Source: Cupriavidus nantongensis (GTDB taxonomy: Bacteria; Pseudomonadota; Gammaproteobacteria; Burkholderiales; Burkholderiaceae). Taken from it: a DNA stretch of 64,000 bases. Of the stretch, positions 21,382 to 30,486 are shown piece by piece (within the stretch, counting starts at the first letter, position 1; the number at the start of each line of letters is the position of its first letter). Location of the stretch: the NCBI RefSeq assembly GCF_001598055.1, contig NZ_CP014844.1:4243642-4307641 (forward strand), written 5' to 3'. A program made the translations under genes and the position numbers. Under the pieces are notes generated by a model. It made no database searches. It was not told where the DNA came from and saw nothing but the letters and a program-made list of their open reading frames with translations.

Positions 21382-21403
21382 AAAAAACCCGCCGGGCGGG
21401 TTG
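21382..21403 (-). terminator. Rho-independent terminator of the histone-like gene
   Basis: On the minus strand AACCCGCC-CGGCGGGTT is followed by TTTT. It lies about 130 bp past the stop of the histone-like gene. The 130 bases between hold no gene. Confidence 0.75.
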
Positions 21404-21532
21404 CCATCGGCGGGTCGGGCAAGACCAGGTGTCTTGCGGACCGGATACGCGGTATCCGGTCATGCGGGCACGACGTGCGTGCCGTTGTGGTTCCTTGCGG
21501 AACGGGTAGGATCCACGCCTTGGCGGCGCAGC

Positions 21533-22114
21533 TTACGGACGGTTGCCCGTCGGGAACGGCCAGGCAGCAGCCGGGTTCAGCGCGGTCTTGGCAGCCGAAG
21601 CGGGAGCAACGGCAGGGGCCGCGGCAGGCTTGGCGGCAGCCTTCTTGGCAGCCGGCTTCTTGGCAGCAGCCTTCTTGGCGGCCGGCTTCTTCGCAGCAGC
21701 CTTCTTGGCCGGTGCAGCCTTCTTGGCAGCGGCCTTCTTGGCAGGCGCCTTCTTGGCAGCAGCCTTCTTGGCCGGTGCTGCCTTCTTGGCGGCGACCTTC
21801 TTTACTGCGGCCTTCTTGGCCGGTGCCTTCTTGGCGGCTGCCTTCTTGGCCGGTGCTGCCTTCTTGGCGGCGACCTTCTTCACTGCGGCCTTCTTGGCCG
21901 GTGCTGCCTTCTTGGCGGCTGCCTTCTTGGCCGGTGCGGCCTTCTTGGCGGCGACCTTCTTCACCGCGGCCTTCTTGGCCGGTGCCTTCTTGGCGGCTGC
22001 CTTCTTGGCGGCCGGTGCAGCCTTCTTGGCGGCGACCTTCTTCACAGCAGCCTTCTTGGCGGCCGGCTTGGCGGCCTTCTTAGCCGCCGGCTTTTTCTTT
22101 GCAGCAGTTGCCAT
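21533..22114 (-). CDS. Histone H1-like Ala/Lys-rich DNA-binding protein
   Basis: 193 residues from the ATG at 22114, with GGAG 8 bp upstream. Nearly the whole protein is made of Ala, Lys, Pro and Val in the units [20 protein letters not shown] and [10 protein letters not shown]. It resembles the tail of eukaryotic H1 and the BpH1/BpH2-type proteins of Bordetella and relatives, which coat and condense DNA. A non-repetitive C-terminus ([15 protein letters not shown]) follows. There is no globular domain. A hairpin abuts the ribosome site. Copy number of the units is expected to vary between strains. Confidence 0.92.
   Translation of the reverse strand: MATAAKKKPAAKKAAKPAAKKAAVKKVAAKKAAPAAKKAAAKKAPAKKAAVKKVAAKKAAPAKKAAAKKAAPAKKAAVKKVAAKKAAPAKKAAAKKAPAKKAAVKKVAAKKAAPAKKAAAKKAPAKKAAAKKAAPAKKAAAKKPAAKKAAAKKPAAKKAAAKPAAAPAVAPASAAKTALNPAAAWPFPTGNRP
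21600..22095 (-). repeat. Coding tandem repeats within the histone-like gene
   Basis: GCC-TTC-TTG-GC units (Lys-Lys-Ala on the minus strand) recur throughout. A larger unit of about 60-70 bp encoding [16 protein letters not shown](K/A) is seen four times with few changes, near 21780-22060. Such arrays expand and contract by slippage. Confidence 0.85.
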
Positions 22115-22124
22115 GGATAACTCC

Positions 22125-22140
22125 TTCACTAGAGAGTGAA
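22125..22140 (-). promoter_or_regulatory. Inverted repeat against the ribosome site of the histone-like gene
   Basis: TTCACT-CTCT-AGTGAA (6-4-6) ends immediately before the GGAG at 22121-22124. It could form a hairpin in the leader or be a protein site. Confidence 0.45.
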
Positions 22141-22657
22141 TATCGAATGACCTAAGTTGGCGACCCGACCGACCCGAGGCGCGCCACAGCAGCGCGGCCC
22201 CAGTCGAGCGAGCGATTCATCGGCGTGCGGCCCGACCACTGCTGCACGCTAATGAATTCGGTTGCAGGGGCACCGCCCATGGCGGTGACTTGGCGGCCGG
22301 CGCGAGCCCGCAAGCGGGTCTCGGGCACATGCCGCGCCCTGGAATATTCGATCAGCCCGCACCGCCCGTTGAGCCGGCGCGCGGCCAGAATTGAGGAGAT
22401 ATCGGACAGCAGGCCTGCGGTGCGGGCTTGGCCTCGCGCACGGCAGGCGGCATTCATTCGGTGGTAGCGGGTCCAACCCGTCAATGGACCAAGGGAGACT
22501 GCACGCGTTTTAAGAAGCCGGTCGGGGCTGGTCTGCGTCAAAGTTCTCGTGCTCCTCAGCTACTACCTTCGTCATTGCATCGAAGCGCGCATCGCGCTTT
22601 TCGGTTCCATCTTGCTTCCTGCTTCGCTGCAATGAAGTGAGACTCTTGTCAAGGCGA

Positions 22658-22686
22658 ATCATAATTCGTTTGCACGATGATGTTAA
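22658..22686 (-). promoter_or_regulatory. Good sigma-70 promoter reading toward the histone-like gene
   Basis: On the minus strand TTAACA (22686-22681), a 17-bp spacer and TATGAT (22663-22658), each one base from consensus. Transcription would begin near 22651, about 540 nt before the histone-like start codon. Confidence 0.6.
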
Positions 22687-23199
22687 GAAAAAAGTGCAAA
22701 AAAACTTGCCTGCATGCATCGCTCCAACTAGTTCTCACGCGCGTCGTCACGAAGACGTTGCCGACGACATCGAAACGCGTCGCGCGCATGCCGATGTCGG
22801 GACCCACCACGCGCGCTCGCGCACGCCGCGCGATGCCCCTTCGCCGACCGCGCGCGCCGCAGCTTTTACACACCGTCGCGCGTAGCGATGACAAGCCGCG
22901 CAGCGTGCGCGCGACGACTGCGAACAGAGCTGCCGAGTGTCCTCGCACTTTCCGAAAAGCCGCATGGACAAAGGCTTTGCGGGCGATGCACCGATACGCG
23001 AGCGGCGCGCTTCGCGCTGTGCGGCGGCACGCTTCGACACGCGCGCGACGCGATCACCGGCGCGCGCCCTGCATGCTTTACACACTCGAGCCGACACGCA
23101 CGCGCGACGCCATGCTCGATGCTCGACGACACCGGCGTCGGTCGCTGTGCGACACCATCGGCGAGCGCGCGAGAGAGTGATGCGTGCACGCAACGGTTT

Positions 23200-23264
23200 G
23201 CATCGACGCAACATCGAAAGGCATCGCGAAGGCATCGCAAGGACATCGCGACGGCATCGAAGCG
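23200..23264 (+). repeat. Short tandem repeat, 11-bp period
   Basis: Six adjacent copies of an imperfect unit (G/A)CATCG followed by five purine-rich bases, for example GCATCGCGAAG and GCATCGCAAGG. Most are 11 bp and one is 10 bp, close to one DNA helical turn. Confidence 0.6.
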
Positions 23265-23631
23265 TTGCGATCGAGCCAAGCCGCGACGACAGCGAAGCGT
23301 CGCGGCAACAGTCCGGCAGTCGCTGCGATCAGGCCGCGTCGTGCCGCGCGATGCGGAGCGCGCGCGCCGTGCTTTGCGGATGCGTTCGCGCGCTCGCGCA
23401 GGGACGTGGCGAGGTGGCGCGCGGTGGGTCGTACGTCCGCTTAGAGGATTGCTTCAGCAGCCGTGCGCAGGCACGTTTTGCTGCGCCACAATAACCCGCA
23501 AACGCCCGCTGCATGCGGGCTGGCGGGAAGCAGGCAAGCGCCGCGGAGCGGCGCGCGCGCGTCCGCGCCGGATTGCGGCGCGGCGGCTGCGCCAGTAGAT
23601 TGGCGTCGCTACGGACCTCAAAGGAGACATC

Positions 23632-24096
23632 ATGCGCAGCCCTTCCCTCATCGCCTGCACCGTGCGCGCCGCGGTGCTTGCCGCCACCCTGCTCGGCAGC
23701 GCCGCGGCGCTGGCGCAGGCCACGCCCACCGGCACGTGGAAGACCATCGACGACAACACCGGCAAGCCGCGCGGGCTGGTGGAGATCACCGAGAAGAACG
23801 GCGTCTACAGCGGACGCCTGCTCAAGAGCTTCGTCGACAGCGACGGCAAGCCGCGCGTCTGCGACAAGTGCACCGATGCACGCAAGGACCAGCCGCTGAT
23901 CGGCATGACCATCCTGTCCGGCCTGCGCAAGACCGGCGACAACGAGTGGAGCGGCGGCGAGATCCTCGATCCGGAGAACGGCAAGGTCTACAAGAGCAAG
24001 ATGGCGCTCAGCGAAGATGGCAACAAGCTCAACGTGCGCGGCTTCATCGGCATCAGCCTGATCGGCCGCACCCAGACCTGGGAGCGCGAGCACTGA
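23632..24096 (+). CDS. DUF2147 family exported protein
   Basis: 154 residues. An N-terminal signal peptide is cleaved near ALAQA. The DUF2147 domain then has the family's GTWKTIDDNTGKPRGLVEI opening, a CDKCTDARKDQP loop with a Cys pair, and the closing IGRTQTWER. The family is a small periplasmic or outer-membrane beta-barrel-like fold of unknown function, common in Burkholderiales. An AAAGGAGA site precedes the ATG. It is monocistronic, with a strong terminator after the stop. Confidence 0.92.
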   Translation: MRSPSLIACTVRAAVLAATLLGSAAALAQATPTGTWKTIDDNTGKPRGLVEITEKNGVYSGRLLKSFVDSDGKPRVCDKCTDARKDQPLIGMTILSGLRKTGDNEWSGGEILDPENGKVYKSKMALSEDGNKLNVRGFIGISLIGRTQTWEREH

Positions 24097-24166
24097 GCGA
24101 TGCCGGCACTCAGGGTTTCTCCGGGGCATGCGGTTGCGTGACCGGCAGAAGAAGAAACAGCAGGCG

Positions 24167-24204
24167 AAAAAAAACCGGGCGGTGACGAACCGCCCGGTTT
24201 TTTT
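24167..24204. terminator. Bidirectional rho-independent terminator
   Basis: AAAACCGGGCGGT-GACGA-ACCGCCCGGTTTT flanked by A- and T-runs, between the convergent DUF2147 and siderophore-receptor genes. Confidence 0.9.
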
Positions 24205-24221
24205 GTCCCCGATGCTGCGCT

Positions 24222-26363
24222 TTACATGCGGTAGCGCAGGGTGGCCATGACGCTGCGCGGAGCGCCGGGCATGTTCAGGTTGGCGTTGGTGCCGTGCGCC
24301 GAGACGATGTAGCCCTTGTCGAACAGGTTGTACACGTTCAGCTGGGCCTCGAAGGCACCGCGGCGGTACCAGGCCATCGCGTCGGCGGTGACATAGCCGG
24401 GCAGGGTCACGGTGTTGCCCGGATTCGCGAAGCGCTTGCCGACCAGGTTCAAGCCGGCACCCACGCCGAAGCCGTGGCCCAGATCCTTGGTCAGCCAAAC
24501 GTTGCCGCTGTGCATCGGCGTAATCGTCGCGCGCTTGCCTTGCACCGGCTGTCCGGCATCGATCTGGGTGGAGCTAGTGACCCGGGCGTCAAGGTACGCG
24601 TAGCCTGCCAGGACACGCCAGCCTTGCGGCAACTCTGCTGCGCCGGACAGTTCCACGCCATCGGTTCGCTGCGTGCCGATCGGAAGGATTGCAGTCCCGG
24701 CAGCGTTCTGCACCTTCATATTGCTGCGCTCCAGGCGGAACACCGAGATTGTGGTGCTGGCCTTCCCGTTCAGCCAATCGTACTTGGCCCCGACTTCGGT
24801 GTTCCTGGTGCTCTCCGGACCGAGATCCGCATTGTTGGCCGCCACGGCGAACGCTTCGCCCGACGGCTGGAACGACTTGCTCCAGGACACGTAGTACGAC
24901 TGGGTCTTGGTCGGCTGCCACACCAGGCCCGCGCGCGGACTCCAGGCGGTGTCAGTGCGCGACAGATCGCGCTGGCCTGCGATGCGGCTCTTGGTCTCCT
25001 GCTGGAAGTTGTCGTAGCGCACCCCAACCAGCGCCTTCCACTGCTCGCTGAAGGTGATCATGTCCTGGGTGTAGAAAGCCAGGGTGTTGAAGATACCCAG
25101 GTTCGAGGTGGCCGGGTTGCCTGGCACAAGGCGCGGAAGCACCGGAAGCACCGGGTTAAACAAGTCAAACTGAGCAATGCCACCACTGGCGTTACGCACT
25201 GGCTGGGTATTGTTGACCTGATCCTTGTTCTGCTGGCCGATCTCCATGCCGTACAGGATCTCGTGCTTCGTGCCGAAGATGGTCGCCTTCTGCGTCAGGT
25301 CGGTCTGGTTGAACCAGCCATGCTCCTCGCGACGGACGTTACCGTGGTTCATCGTCAGCGTGCGGGCCGCTTCATCGACAGACCTGGTCAACGTATTGTT
25401 CCGGTCCAGCGAGTAGTGGTAGTACCGCGTCGCATTGCGGATCGACCAGTTCTCATTGAAGCGATGGTTGATCGTGGCAGTGCCGGAGAACACACGCGAC
25501 TGCGAGTAGTCGGCGTCGCGCGCGTTGGCCGCGCCGTAGTAGCGCGACGCGGGCACGTCCACCGGCCGCCCGCGGTACGCCGGGATGCCGAAGTCGGTCA
25601 CGCGGCGGTCTTCCAGGTAGTCGGCCTGGAACAGCACGGTGGTCTCGGGCGCGACGCGCAATTCCAGCGACGGCGCGATTGCCTTGCGGTCCAGGAACTG
25701 CTGCGAGCGGTAGCTGTTGGCCTTCTCCACCGCGCCGGTGATACGGAACGCCGCGGCGCCGTCGGCGAACACGCGGCCGACGTCGGCCTCGGCACGGCGG
25801 TCGGCCCACATGCCGTAGCTGAGTGCGAAATCGGTAACGTCGATGCCCGGCTTCTTGGTCACGCGGTTGATCAGGCCGCCCGACGAGCCGCGCCCGTACA
25901 GCACCGCGGCCGGTCCCTTGATGACCTCGACGCGGTCGACGTTGGACAGGTCGCGGAAGTACAGCGCATCGTCGCGGATGCCGTCGACAAACTGGTCGGC
26001 GATGGCGGTAAATCCGCGGATCGAGACCTGGTCGCGCTGGCCGTCGCCGTGCGAGAACGACACGCCCGGCACGTTCTTCAGCGCGTCCTGCATCGAGGTG
26101 GCGTGCTGGTCGCGCATGACCTCGGCGGTAACCACGTTGACGGTTTGCGGCACGTCGCGCAGCGGCGCTTCGGTCTTGGTCGCGCTGACCGCATTGGGCG
26201 GGTTGTAGCCCGCGCCCAGCTCACGGCTGACGTCCGCCTTGACGGTGACTTCCGGCAACTGCGCCGGCGTCGCCGCCGGTGAGGACTGTGCCCACACCAG
26301 CATCGGTTGAAATACGAAGCTCCCCGCCACCGCGGCACAAATCGGGTGAAGTTTTATTCTCAT
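24222..26363 (-). CDS. TonB-dependent siderophore receptor
   Basis: 713 residues. It is an outer-membrane ferric-siderophore channel. A signal peptide ends near VWAQS, followed by a TonB-box-like LPEVTVKADV. The plug domain has RDVPQTVNVV, the NVPGVSF block, SIRGF, VEVIKGPAAVLYGRGSSGG and a 22-stranded barrel ending in PGAPRSVMATLRYRM with the terminal aromatic-x-Met. It resembles catecholate or hydroxamate receptors such as Fiu/FhuE, and the ligand cannot be read. No sigma/anti-sigma pair or periplasmic transporter is adjacent. It is upstream-linked only to a LysR gene on the same strand, 179 bp away. An A+T-rich region precedes the ATG, where iron control would act, but I see no clear Fur box. 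Confidence 0.94.
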   Translation of the reverse strand: MRIKLHPICAAVAGSFVFQPMLVWAQSSPAATPAQLPEVTVKADVSRELGAGYNPPNAVSATKTEAPLRDVPQTVNVVTAEVMRDQHATSMQDALKNVPGVSFSHGDGQRDQVSIRGFTAIADQFVDGIRDDALYFRDLSNVDRVEVIKGPAAVLYGRGSSGGLINRVTKKPGIDVTDFALSYGMWADRRAEADVGRVFADGAAAFRITGAVEKANSYRSQQFLDRKAIAPSLELRVAPETTVLFQADYLEDRRVTDFGIPAYRGRPVDVPASRYYGAANARDADYSQSRVFSGTATINHRFNENWSIRNATRYYHYSLDRNNTLTRSVDEAARTLTMNHGNVRREEHGWFNQTDLTQKATIFGTKHEILYGMEIGQQNKDQVNNTQPVRNASGGIAQFDLFNPVLPVLPRLVPGNPATSNLGIFNTLAFYTQDMITFSEQWKALVGVRYDNFQQETKSRIAGQRDLSRTDTAWSPRAGLVWQPTKTQSYYVSWSKSFQPSGEAFAVAANNADLGPESTRNTEVGAKYDWLNGKASTTISVFRLERSNMKVQNAAGTAILPIGTQRTDGVELSGAAELPQGWRVLAGYAYLDARVTSSTQIDAGQPVQGKRATITPMHSGNVWLTKDLGHGFGVGAGLNLVGKRFANPGNTVTLPGYVTADAMAWYRRGAFEAQLNVYNLFDKGYIVSAHGTNANLNMPGAPRSVMATLRYRM

Positions 26364-26542
26364 TGGCCTGTAATCGACTGTAATAATTTGGAAAAGCGGG
26401 CGAATTATCGATTACGGGATTGTCATGGTCAACGAGATTGCGAATTATTCCTATTCACAATCCGGATATGTTGCTTTCAACACAACCGCGCTCCCTTGCA
26501 TGGACCGATTTGTGATCCTTTTCTGACTTCGAAGGGGTCGCG

Positions 26543-27415
26543 CTAGGCCAGTTGTGCGGCCAGCGCATCGCGCGCTTCCGCAATGAAGGCAGACTCGCCG
26601 CGCCGCGCGGGCAGCAGGAAGAACTCCGCCTCCGGCAGCCGCGGCAATCCCAGCCGCGCGACGGTGGCGGCATCCAGCGGCGCCACGCCGGGCCCGATAG
26701 CCGAGGCGTTCAGGCACGACACCCCCAGCCCCGCCGCCAGCGCCAGGTGCAGCCCCGCCACGCCGGACGCGGAGTGCGCGATCTCGAACGGCACCCGCTT
26801 GCGCAGCAGCCGCTGCACCACGTACTGGTGCAGCGAGCAGGTATCGGGCAGCAGCACCAGGGGAAGGGTCGCGGGCAGGCTGTCGGCCTCGGCCGGCGCG
26901 GCGACCCAGGCGAGCGGCTCGCGCCGCAGCACCATGCCACGCGAAGCTGCGCCGCGCGTGCCCGGCAGCCGCATGCTGAGTCCGATGTCGAAGGTGTCGC
27001 GCCCGGCCGCGGCATCGATCGCCGCGCTCTTCATCACCGTCACGTGCAGGCGCAGGTACGGATAGCGCTCGCGCAGGCGCCGCAGCATGCCGGCAATCTC
27101 GCCGGGGCGGAAATAGTCGGTCACCGCAAGGCGCAGCTCGCCTTCCAGCGCGTGGCCGCGCAGCTCCTGCAAGGCCAGTTCGTTCAGGTCCAGGATGCGC
27201 CGCGCGTGCGCGAGCAGCCGCTGTCCGGCCGGCGTCGGGTGCGCGCCATGGCGGCCGCGCGTCAGCAGCGGCACGCCGGCGCGCTCTTCCAGCTTGCGCA
27301 GCTGCTCGCTGACCGACGACTGCGACAGGAACAGCCTGGGCGCCGCGGCCGACAGGCTGCCGCTGTCGGCAACCGTCACGAAGGTGCGCAACTGGTCGGT
27401 GTCGAATCCACGCAT
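26543..27415 (-). CDS. LysR-type transcriptional regulator
   Basis: 290 residues. The N-terminal winged helix has LRTFVTVADSGSLSAAAPRLFLSQSSVSEQLRKLE-type spacing, and a periplasmic-binding-like effector domain follows. Its ATG at 27415 is 132 bp from the divergent tautomerase gene, the classical arrangement for LysR control of a neighbour. The same-strand receptor gene downstream is a second possible target. The effector is unknown. Confidence 0.93.
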   Translation of the reverse strand: MRGFDTDQLRTFVTVADSGSLSAAAPRLFLSQSSVSEQLRKLEERAGVPLLTRGRHGAHPTPAGQRLLAHARRILDLNELALQELRGHALEGELRLAVTDYFRPGEIAGMLRRLRERYPYLRLHVTVMKSAAIDAAAGRDTFDIGLSMRLPGTRGAASRGMVLRREPLAWVAAPAEADSLPATLPLVLLPDTCSLHQYVVQRLLRKRVPFEIAHSASGVAGLHLALAAGLGVSCLNASAIGPGVAPLDAATVARLGLPRLPEAEFFLLPARRGESAFIAEARDALAAQLA

Positions 27416-27547
27416 GGCAAGCCTCCGGGCAGGGGTGGAGTGGTTTCGGCATAGCCGATGGAAGGCATCGGTTATTCCCGCTTTTCCGATACTACACCAC
27501 GCCCTACCATGGCTTCACCCACCCGCCCCAAACCCAAGGAGCCCGCC

Positions 27548-27940
27548 ATGCCCCACATCGTCCTGCACCTGTCCGGCCAACCCGATGCCGACCTCACCCG
27601 CCGCAGCGCCAGCGCCATTGCCGACCTGACCGAGCGCGTGCTCGGCAAGCAGCGCGACGTGATCGCCGTAACGGTCCAGTACATCCCGCACGACAGCTGG
27701 ATCATCGCCGACACGCCGCTGTCCGAGCAGGGCTGCAACACCTTCCACCTGGACATCAGCGTGACCGATGAAACCAACACCAAGGCGGAAAAATCCGAAT
27801 TCATCGCGGCCGTGTTCGAGACCATGTCCGGTCTGCTGGGCAAGCTGCATCCGGTCTCCTACGTCCACGTGATCGACGCCCGCGCCGCGGCCTATGGCTA
27901 CGGCGGCCGCACGCAGGAGTATCGCCACCAGCACCGGTGA
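27548..27940 (+). CDS. Tautomerase-superfamily protein
   Basis: 130 residues from the ATG at 27548. After Met removal the chain starts with Pro (MPHIVLHLSG), the catalytic base of 4-oxalocrotonate tautomerase and MIF-type enzymes. ERVLGKQRDVIAVTVQYIP, then HLDISVTDETNTKAEK, give the beta-alpha-beta core. It is longer than 4-OT (62 residues), so it is a fused or extended member (DUF1904/cis-CaaD-like). It is divergent from a LysR gene and lies upstream of a GntP permease. The substrate is not known. Confidence 0.85.
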   Translation: MPHIVLHLSGQPDADLTRRSASAIADLTERVLGKQRDVIAVTVQYIPHDSWIIADTPLSEQGCNTFHLDISVTDETNTKAEKSEFIAAVFETMSGLLGKLHPVSYVHVIDARAAAYGYGGRTQEYRHQHR

Positions 27941-28141
27941 AGCCCGCCTTCTCCTTCCCGCCGGCGGCCGCCACGGCCGCGGCCGCGGCCAGCCCCAAGG
28001 TTTCGCCGCAGGCCAAGCTGTGGCACAGTCGCCGGCTGATCCCTTTTCCTGACGCACAGAAAGAGACAACGCGCCACAAGCGCAGGCCCCCGCGCGGCAA
28101 CGGACCGCACCTCAGGAGAAGGCAAACCTGAAGGAGATCCG

Positions 28142-29533
28142 ATGTCGTTCCTGATCGTACTGGCAGCCCTTGCCTTTCTGATGTTCGCCGCCTACCGCGG
28201 CTACAGCGTGATCCTGTTCGCGCCGATCGCCGCGCTGGCGGCGGTGCTGCTGACCGACCCGTCGGCGGTGGCGCCGGTGTTCACCGGCATCTTCATGGAG
28301 AAGATGGTCGGCTTCGTGAAGCTGTATTTCCCTGTCTTCTTATTAGGCGCGGTATTCGGCAAGGTGGTCGAGCTGTCAGGCTTTTCCGAGTCCATCGTCG
28401 CCGCGGCGATCCGCTATATCGGGCGTTCGCGCGCCAACGCGGTGATCGTCACGGTATGCGCGCTGCTGACCTATGGCGGCGTGTCGCTGTTCGTGGTGGT
28501 ATTCGCGGTCTACCCGTTCGCCGCCGAGCTGTATCGCCAGAGCAACATCCCCAAGCGGCTGATGCCGGGCGCGATCGCGCTGGGCGCGTTCTCGTTCACC
28601 ATGGATTCGCTGCCGGGCACGCCGCAGATCCAGAACATCATCCCCACCAATTTCTTCAACACCACCTCCTGGGCCGCGCCGGCGCTGGGCGTCGCCGGCT
28701 CGGTGTTTATCCTGGTGGTGGGCCTGAGCTACCTGGAATGGCGCCGCCGCGCCGCCGCCGCGCGCGGCGAGGGCTACGGCACCAACCTGCGCAACGAGCC
28801 CGAGCGCAGCCAGGCCGGCAAGCTGCCGCATCCGCTGCTGGCGCTGCTGCCGCTGGTGGTGGTGGGCGTGGCCAACTTCTGGCTGACGCGGATGATTCCG
28901 CTGTGGTACGGCGAATCGAACAGCGTGGCGCTGCCCGGCCTGGCCAGGCCGGTGGAGACCAAGATTGCCAGCGTCACCGCGATCTGGGCGGTGGAAGGCG
29001 CGCTGCTGCTGGGCATCGCCGTGGTGCTGGTGACCGCCTTCGGCGCGCTGCGTGAGCGCTTTGCCGAGGGCACCAAGGGCGCGGTCGGCGGTGCGCTGCT
29101 GGCGTCGATGAACACCGCGTCGGAATATGGCTTCGGCGGCGTCATCGCCGCGCTGCCGGGCTTCCTGGTGGTGAGCGACGCGCTGCGCGCCATCCCCAAC
29201 CCGCTGGTCAATGCCGCGGTCTCGGTCAGCACGCTGGCCGGCATCACCGGCTCGGCCTCGGGCGGCATGAGCATTGCGCTGGCGGCGATGTCGGATGCCT
29301 TCATCGCCGGCGCGCAGGCGATGCAGATCCCGCTGGAGGTGCTGCACCGCGTGGTGTCGATGGCCAGCGGCGGCATGGACACACTGCCGCACAACGGCGC
29401 CGTGATCACGCTGCTGGCAGTGACCGGCCTGACCCACCGCGAGTCCTACCGCGATATCTTCGCGGTCACGCTGATCAAGACCGGTGCGGTGTTCTTCGTC
29501 ATCGCGCTGTATTTTCTGACCGGACTGGTGTGA
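28142..29533 (+). CDS. GntP-family permease
   Basis: 463 residues and about 12-14 membrane segments. Seen are GFSESIVAAAIRYIG, the family-typical LPGTPQIQNIIPTNFF, GGMSIALAAMSDAF, MDTLPHNGAVITLL and a central loop of about 40 polar residues. GntP proteins are proton-coupled carriers of gluconate, hydroxybutyrate or other small organic anions; the substrate here is undetermined. GAAGGAGATCCG precedes the ATG at 28142. It may be co-transcribed with the tautomerase 200 bp upstream. Confidence 0.9.
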   Translation: MSFLIVLAALAFLMFAAYRGYSVILFAPIAALAAVLLTDPSAVAPVFTGIFMEKMVGFVKLYFPVFLLGAVFGKVVELSGFSESIVAAAIRYIGRSRANAVIVTVCALLTYGGVSLFVVVFAVYPFAAELYRQSNIPKRLMPGAIALGAFSFTMDSLPGTPQIQNIIPTNFFNTTSWAAPALGVAGSVFILVVGLSYLEWRRRAAAARGEGYGTNLRNEPERSQAGKLPHPLLALLPLVVVGVANFWLTRMIPLWYGESNSVALPGLARPVETKIASVTAIWAVEGALLLGIAVVLVTAFGALRERFAEGTKGAVGGALLASMNTASEYGFGGVIAALPGFLVVSDALRAIPNPLVNAAVSVSTLAGITGSASGGMSIALAAMSDAFIAGAQAMQIPLEVLHRVVSMASGGMDTLPHNGAVITLLAVTGLTHRESYRDIFAVTLIKTGAVFFVIALYFLTGLV

Positions 29534-29634
29534 AGCATTGCCGGCGCGCGCGGGTTGTACATTGCGGGTGTTGTTAACTAGTGTGGTTGGGTGCCGCCGG
29601 GTCGCCCGACCCCGGCCAAACTGGAAGCCAAGCG

Positions 29635-30468
29635 ATGAAGCAAGTCACCCTGCCCGACGGCGAGCGCGTCCCGGCGCTCGGCATGGGCACCTGGAATATG
29701 GGCGAGTCGCCCGCCGCGCGCGCGGAAGAGATTGCCACGCTGCGCCTGGGGCTGGACCTGGGCCTGCGCCTGATCGACACCGCCGAGATGTACGGCGAGG
29801 GCCAGTCCGAGGCCATGATCGGCGAGGCCATCGCCGGCCGGCGCGACCAGGCCTTCCTGGTCAGCAAGGTCTATCCGTTCAACGCCAGCCGGCGCGGCAC
29901 CGTGCAGGCCTGCGAGCGCAGCCTGCAGCGGCTGGGCACCGACCGCATCGACTTGTACCTGCTGCACTGGCGCGGCGGCGTGCCGCTGGAAGAGACCGTG
30001 CAGGCCATGGAGGCGCTGCAGCGCGACGGCAAGATCCGTCACTGGGGCGTCAGCAACCTGGACCTGTCCGATATGCAGGAATTGTGGGACGCGCCGGGGG
30101 GCAGCCGCGTGGCCACCAACCAGCTGTTGTACAACCTGGGGCGGCGCGGCATCGAGTGGGACCTGTTGCCGTGGCTGCGCCAGCGCGGCGTGCCGGTGAT
30201 GGCCTATTCCCCGATCGAGCAGTCGCGCCTGCTGGGCCATCCCGGGCTCAAGCGCTTCGCGCGCGACCACGGCATGAGCGCGGCACAGGCGGCGCTGGCC
30301 TGGCTGCTGGCGCAGGACGGCGTCATCGCCATCCCCAAGACCAGCCGGCGCGAGCGGCTGCAGGAAAACCTGGAGGCCTTGTCGAAGACGCTGTCGCCGG
30401 CGCAACTGGCCGAGATCGACCGCATCTTCCCGCCGCCCGACGGCCCGGCGCCGCTGGAAATGCTCTGA
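29635..30468 (+). CDS. Aldo/keto reductase
   Basis: 277 residues from the ATG at 29635; an upstream GTG at 29581 is in frame without support. It is a (beta/alpha)8 NADPH-dependent reductase. GMGTWNMGES opens the barrel, the catalytic tetrad includes DTAEMYG (Asp, Tyr), LVSKVYP (Lys) and YLLHWRG (His), and IPKTSRRERLQEN binds NADPH phosphate. It resembles 2,5-diketo-gluconate reductase-like enzymes. The gene is monocistronic or follows the GntP permease by 101 bp. Confidence 0.93.
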   Translation: MKQVTLPDGERVPALGMGTWNMGESPAARAEEIATLRLGLDLGLRLIDTAEMYGEGQSEAMIGEAIAGRRDQAFLVSKVYPFNASRRGTVQACERSLQRLGTDRIDLYLLHWRGGVPLEETVQAMEALQRDGKIRHWGVSNLDLSDMQELWDAPGGSRVATNQLLYNLGRRGIEWDLLPWLRQRGVPVMAYSPIEQSRLLGHPGLKRFARDHGMSAAQAALAWLLAQDGVIAIPKTSRRERLQENLEALSKTLSPAQLAEIDRIFPPPDGPAPLEML

Positions 30469-30486
30469 GCCGACCGCGGTCCGCCG

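Larger units (their letters stand above)
22141..23631. other. 1.5-kb stretch without a convincing gene
   Basis: The open frames here are short, overlap on both strands, are Arg/Ala/Cys-rich and match no family I know. 22141-22640 is ordinary G+C-rich DNA and probably the leader of the histone-like gene. 22650-22720 is an A+T-rich island with a good minus-strand promoter. 22735-23450 is dense in CGCGCG/GCGCGC steps and CGACG words without codon periodicity. An 11-bp tandem repeat lies at 23200-23264. The last 180 bases before 23632 belong to the DUF2147 upstream region. Confidence 0.6.

Noticed and set aside
22152..22541. Minus-strand 129-codon frame near the histone-like gene
   Set aside because: No recognisable domain or ribosome site, and an amino-acid composition typical of chance G+C-rich frames.
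22510..22662. Minus-strand 50-codon frame (MIRLDKSLTSLQRSRK...) with protein-like composition
   Set aside because: Its ATG lies inside the -10 box of the promoter at 22658-22686, it has no ribosome site, and I know no homologue.
26364..26460. Fur box upstream of the siderophore receptor
   Set aside because: The region is A+T-rich with partial GAATA/ATTC words, but none matches the 19-bp Fur pattern well enough by eye.
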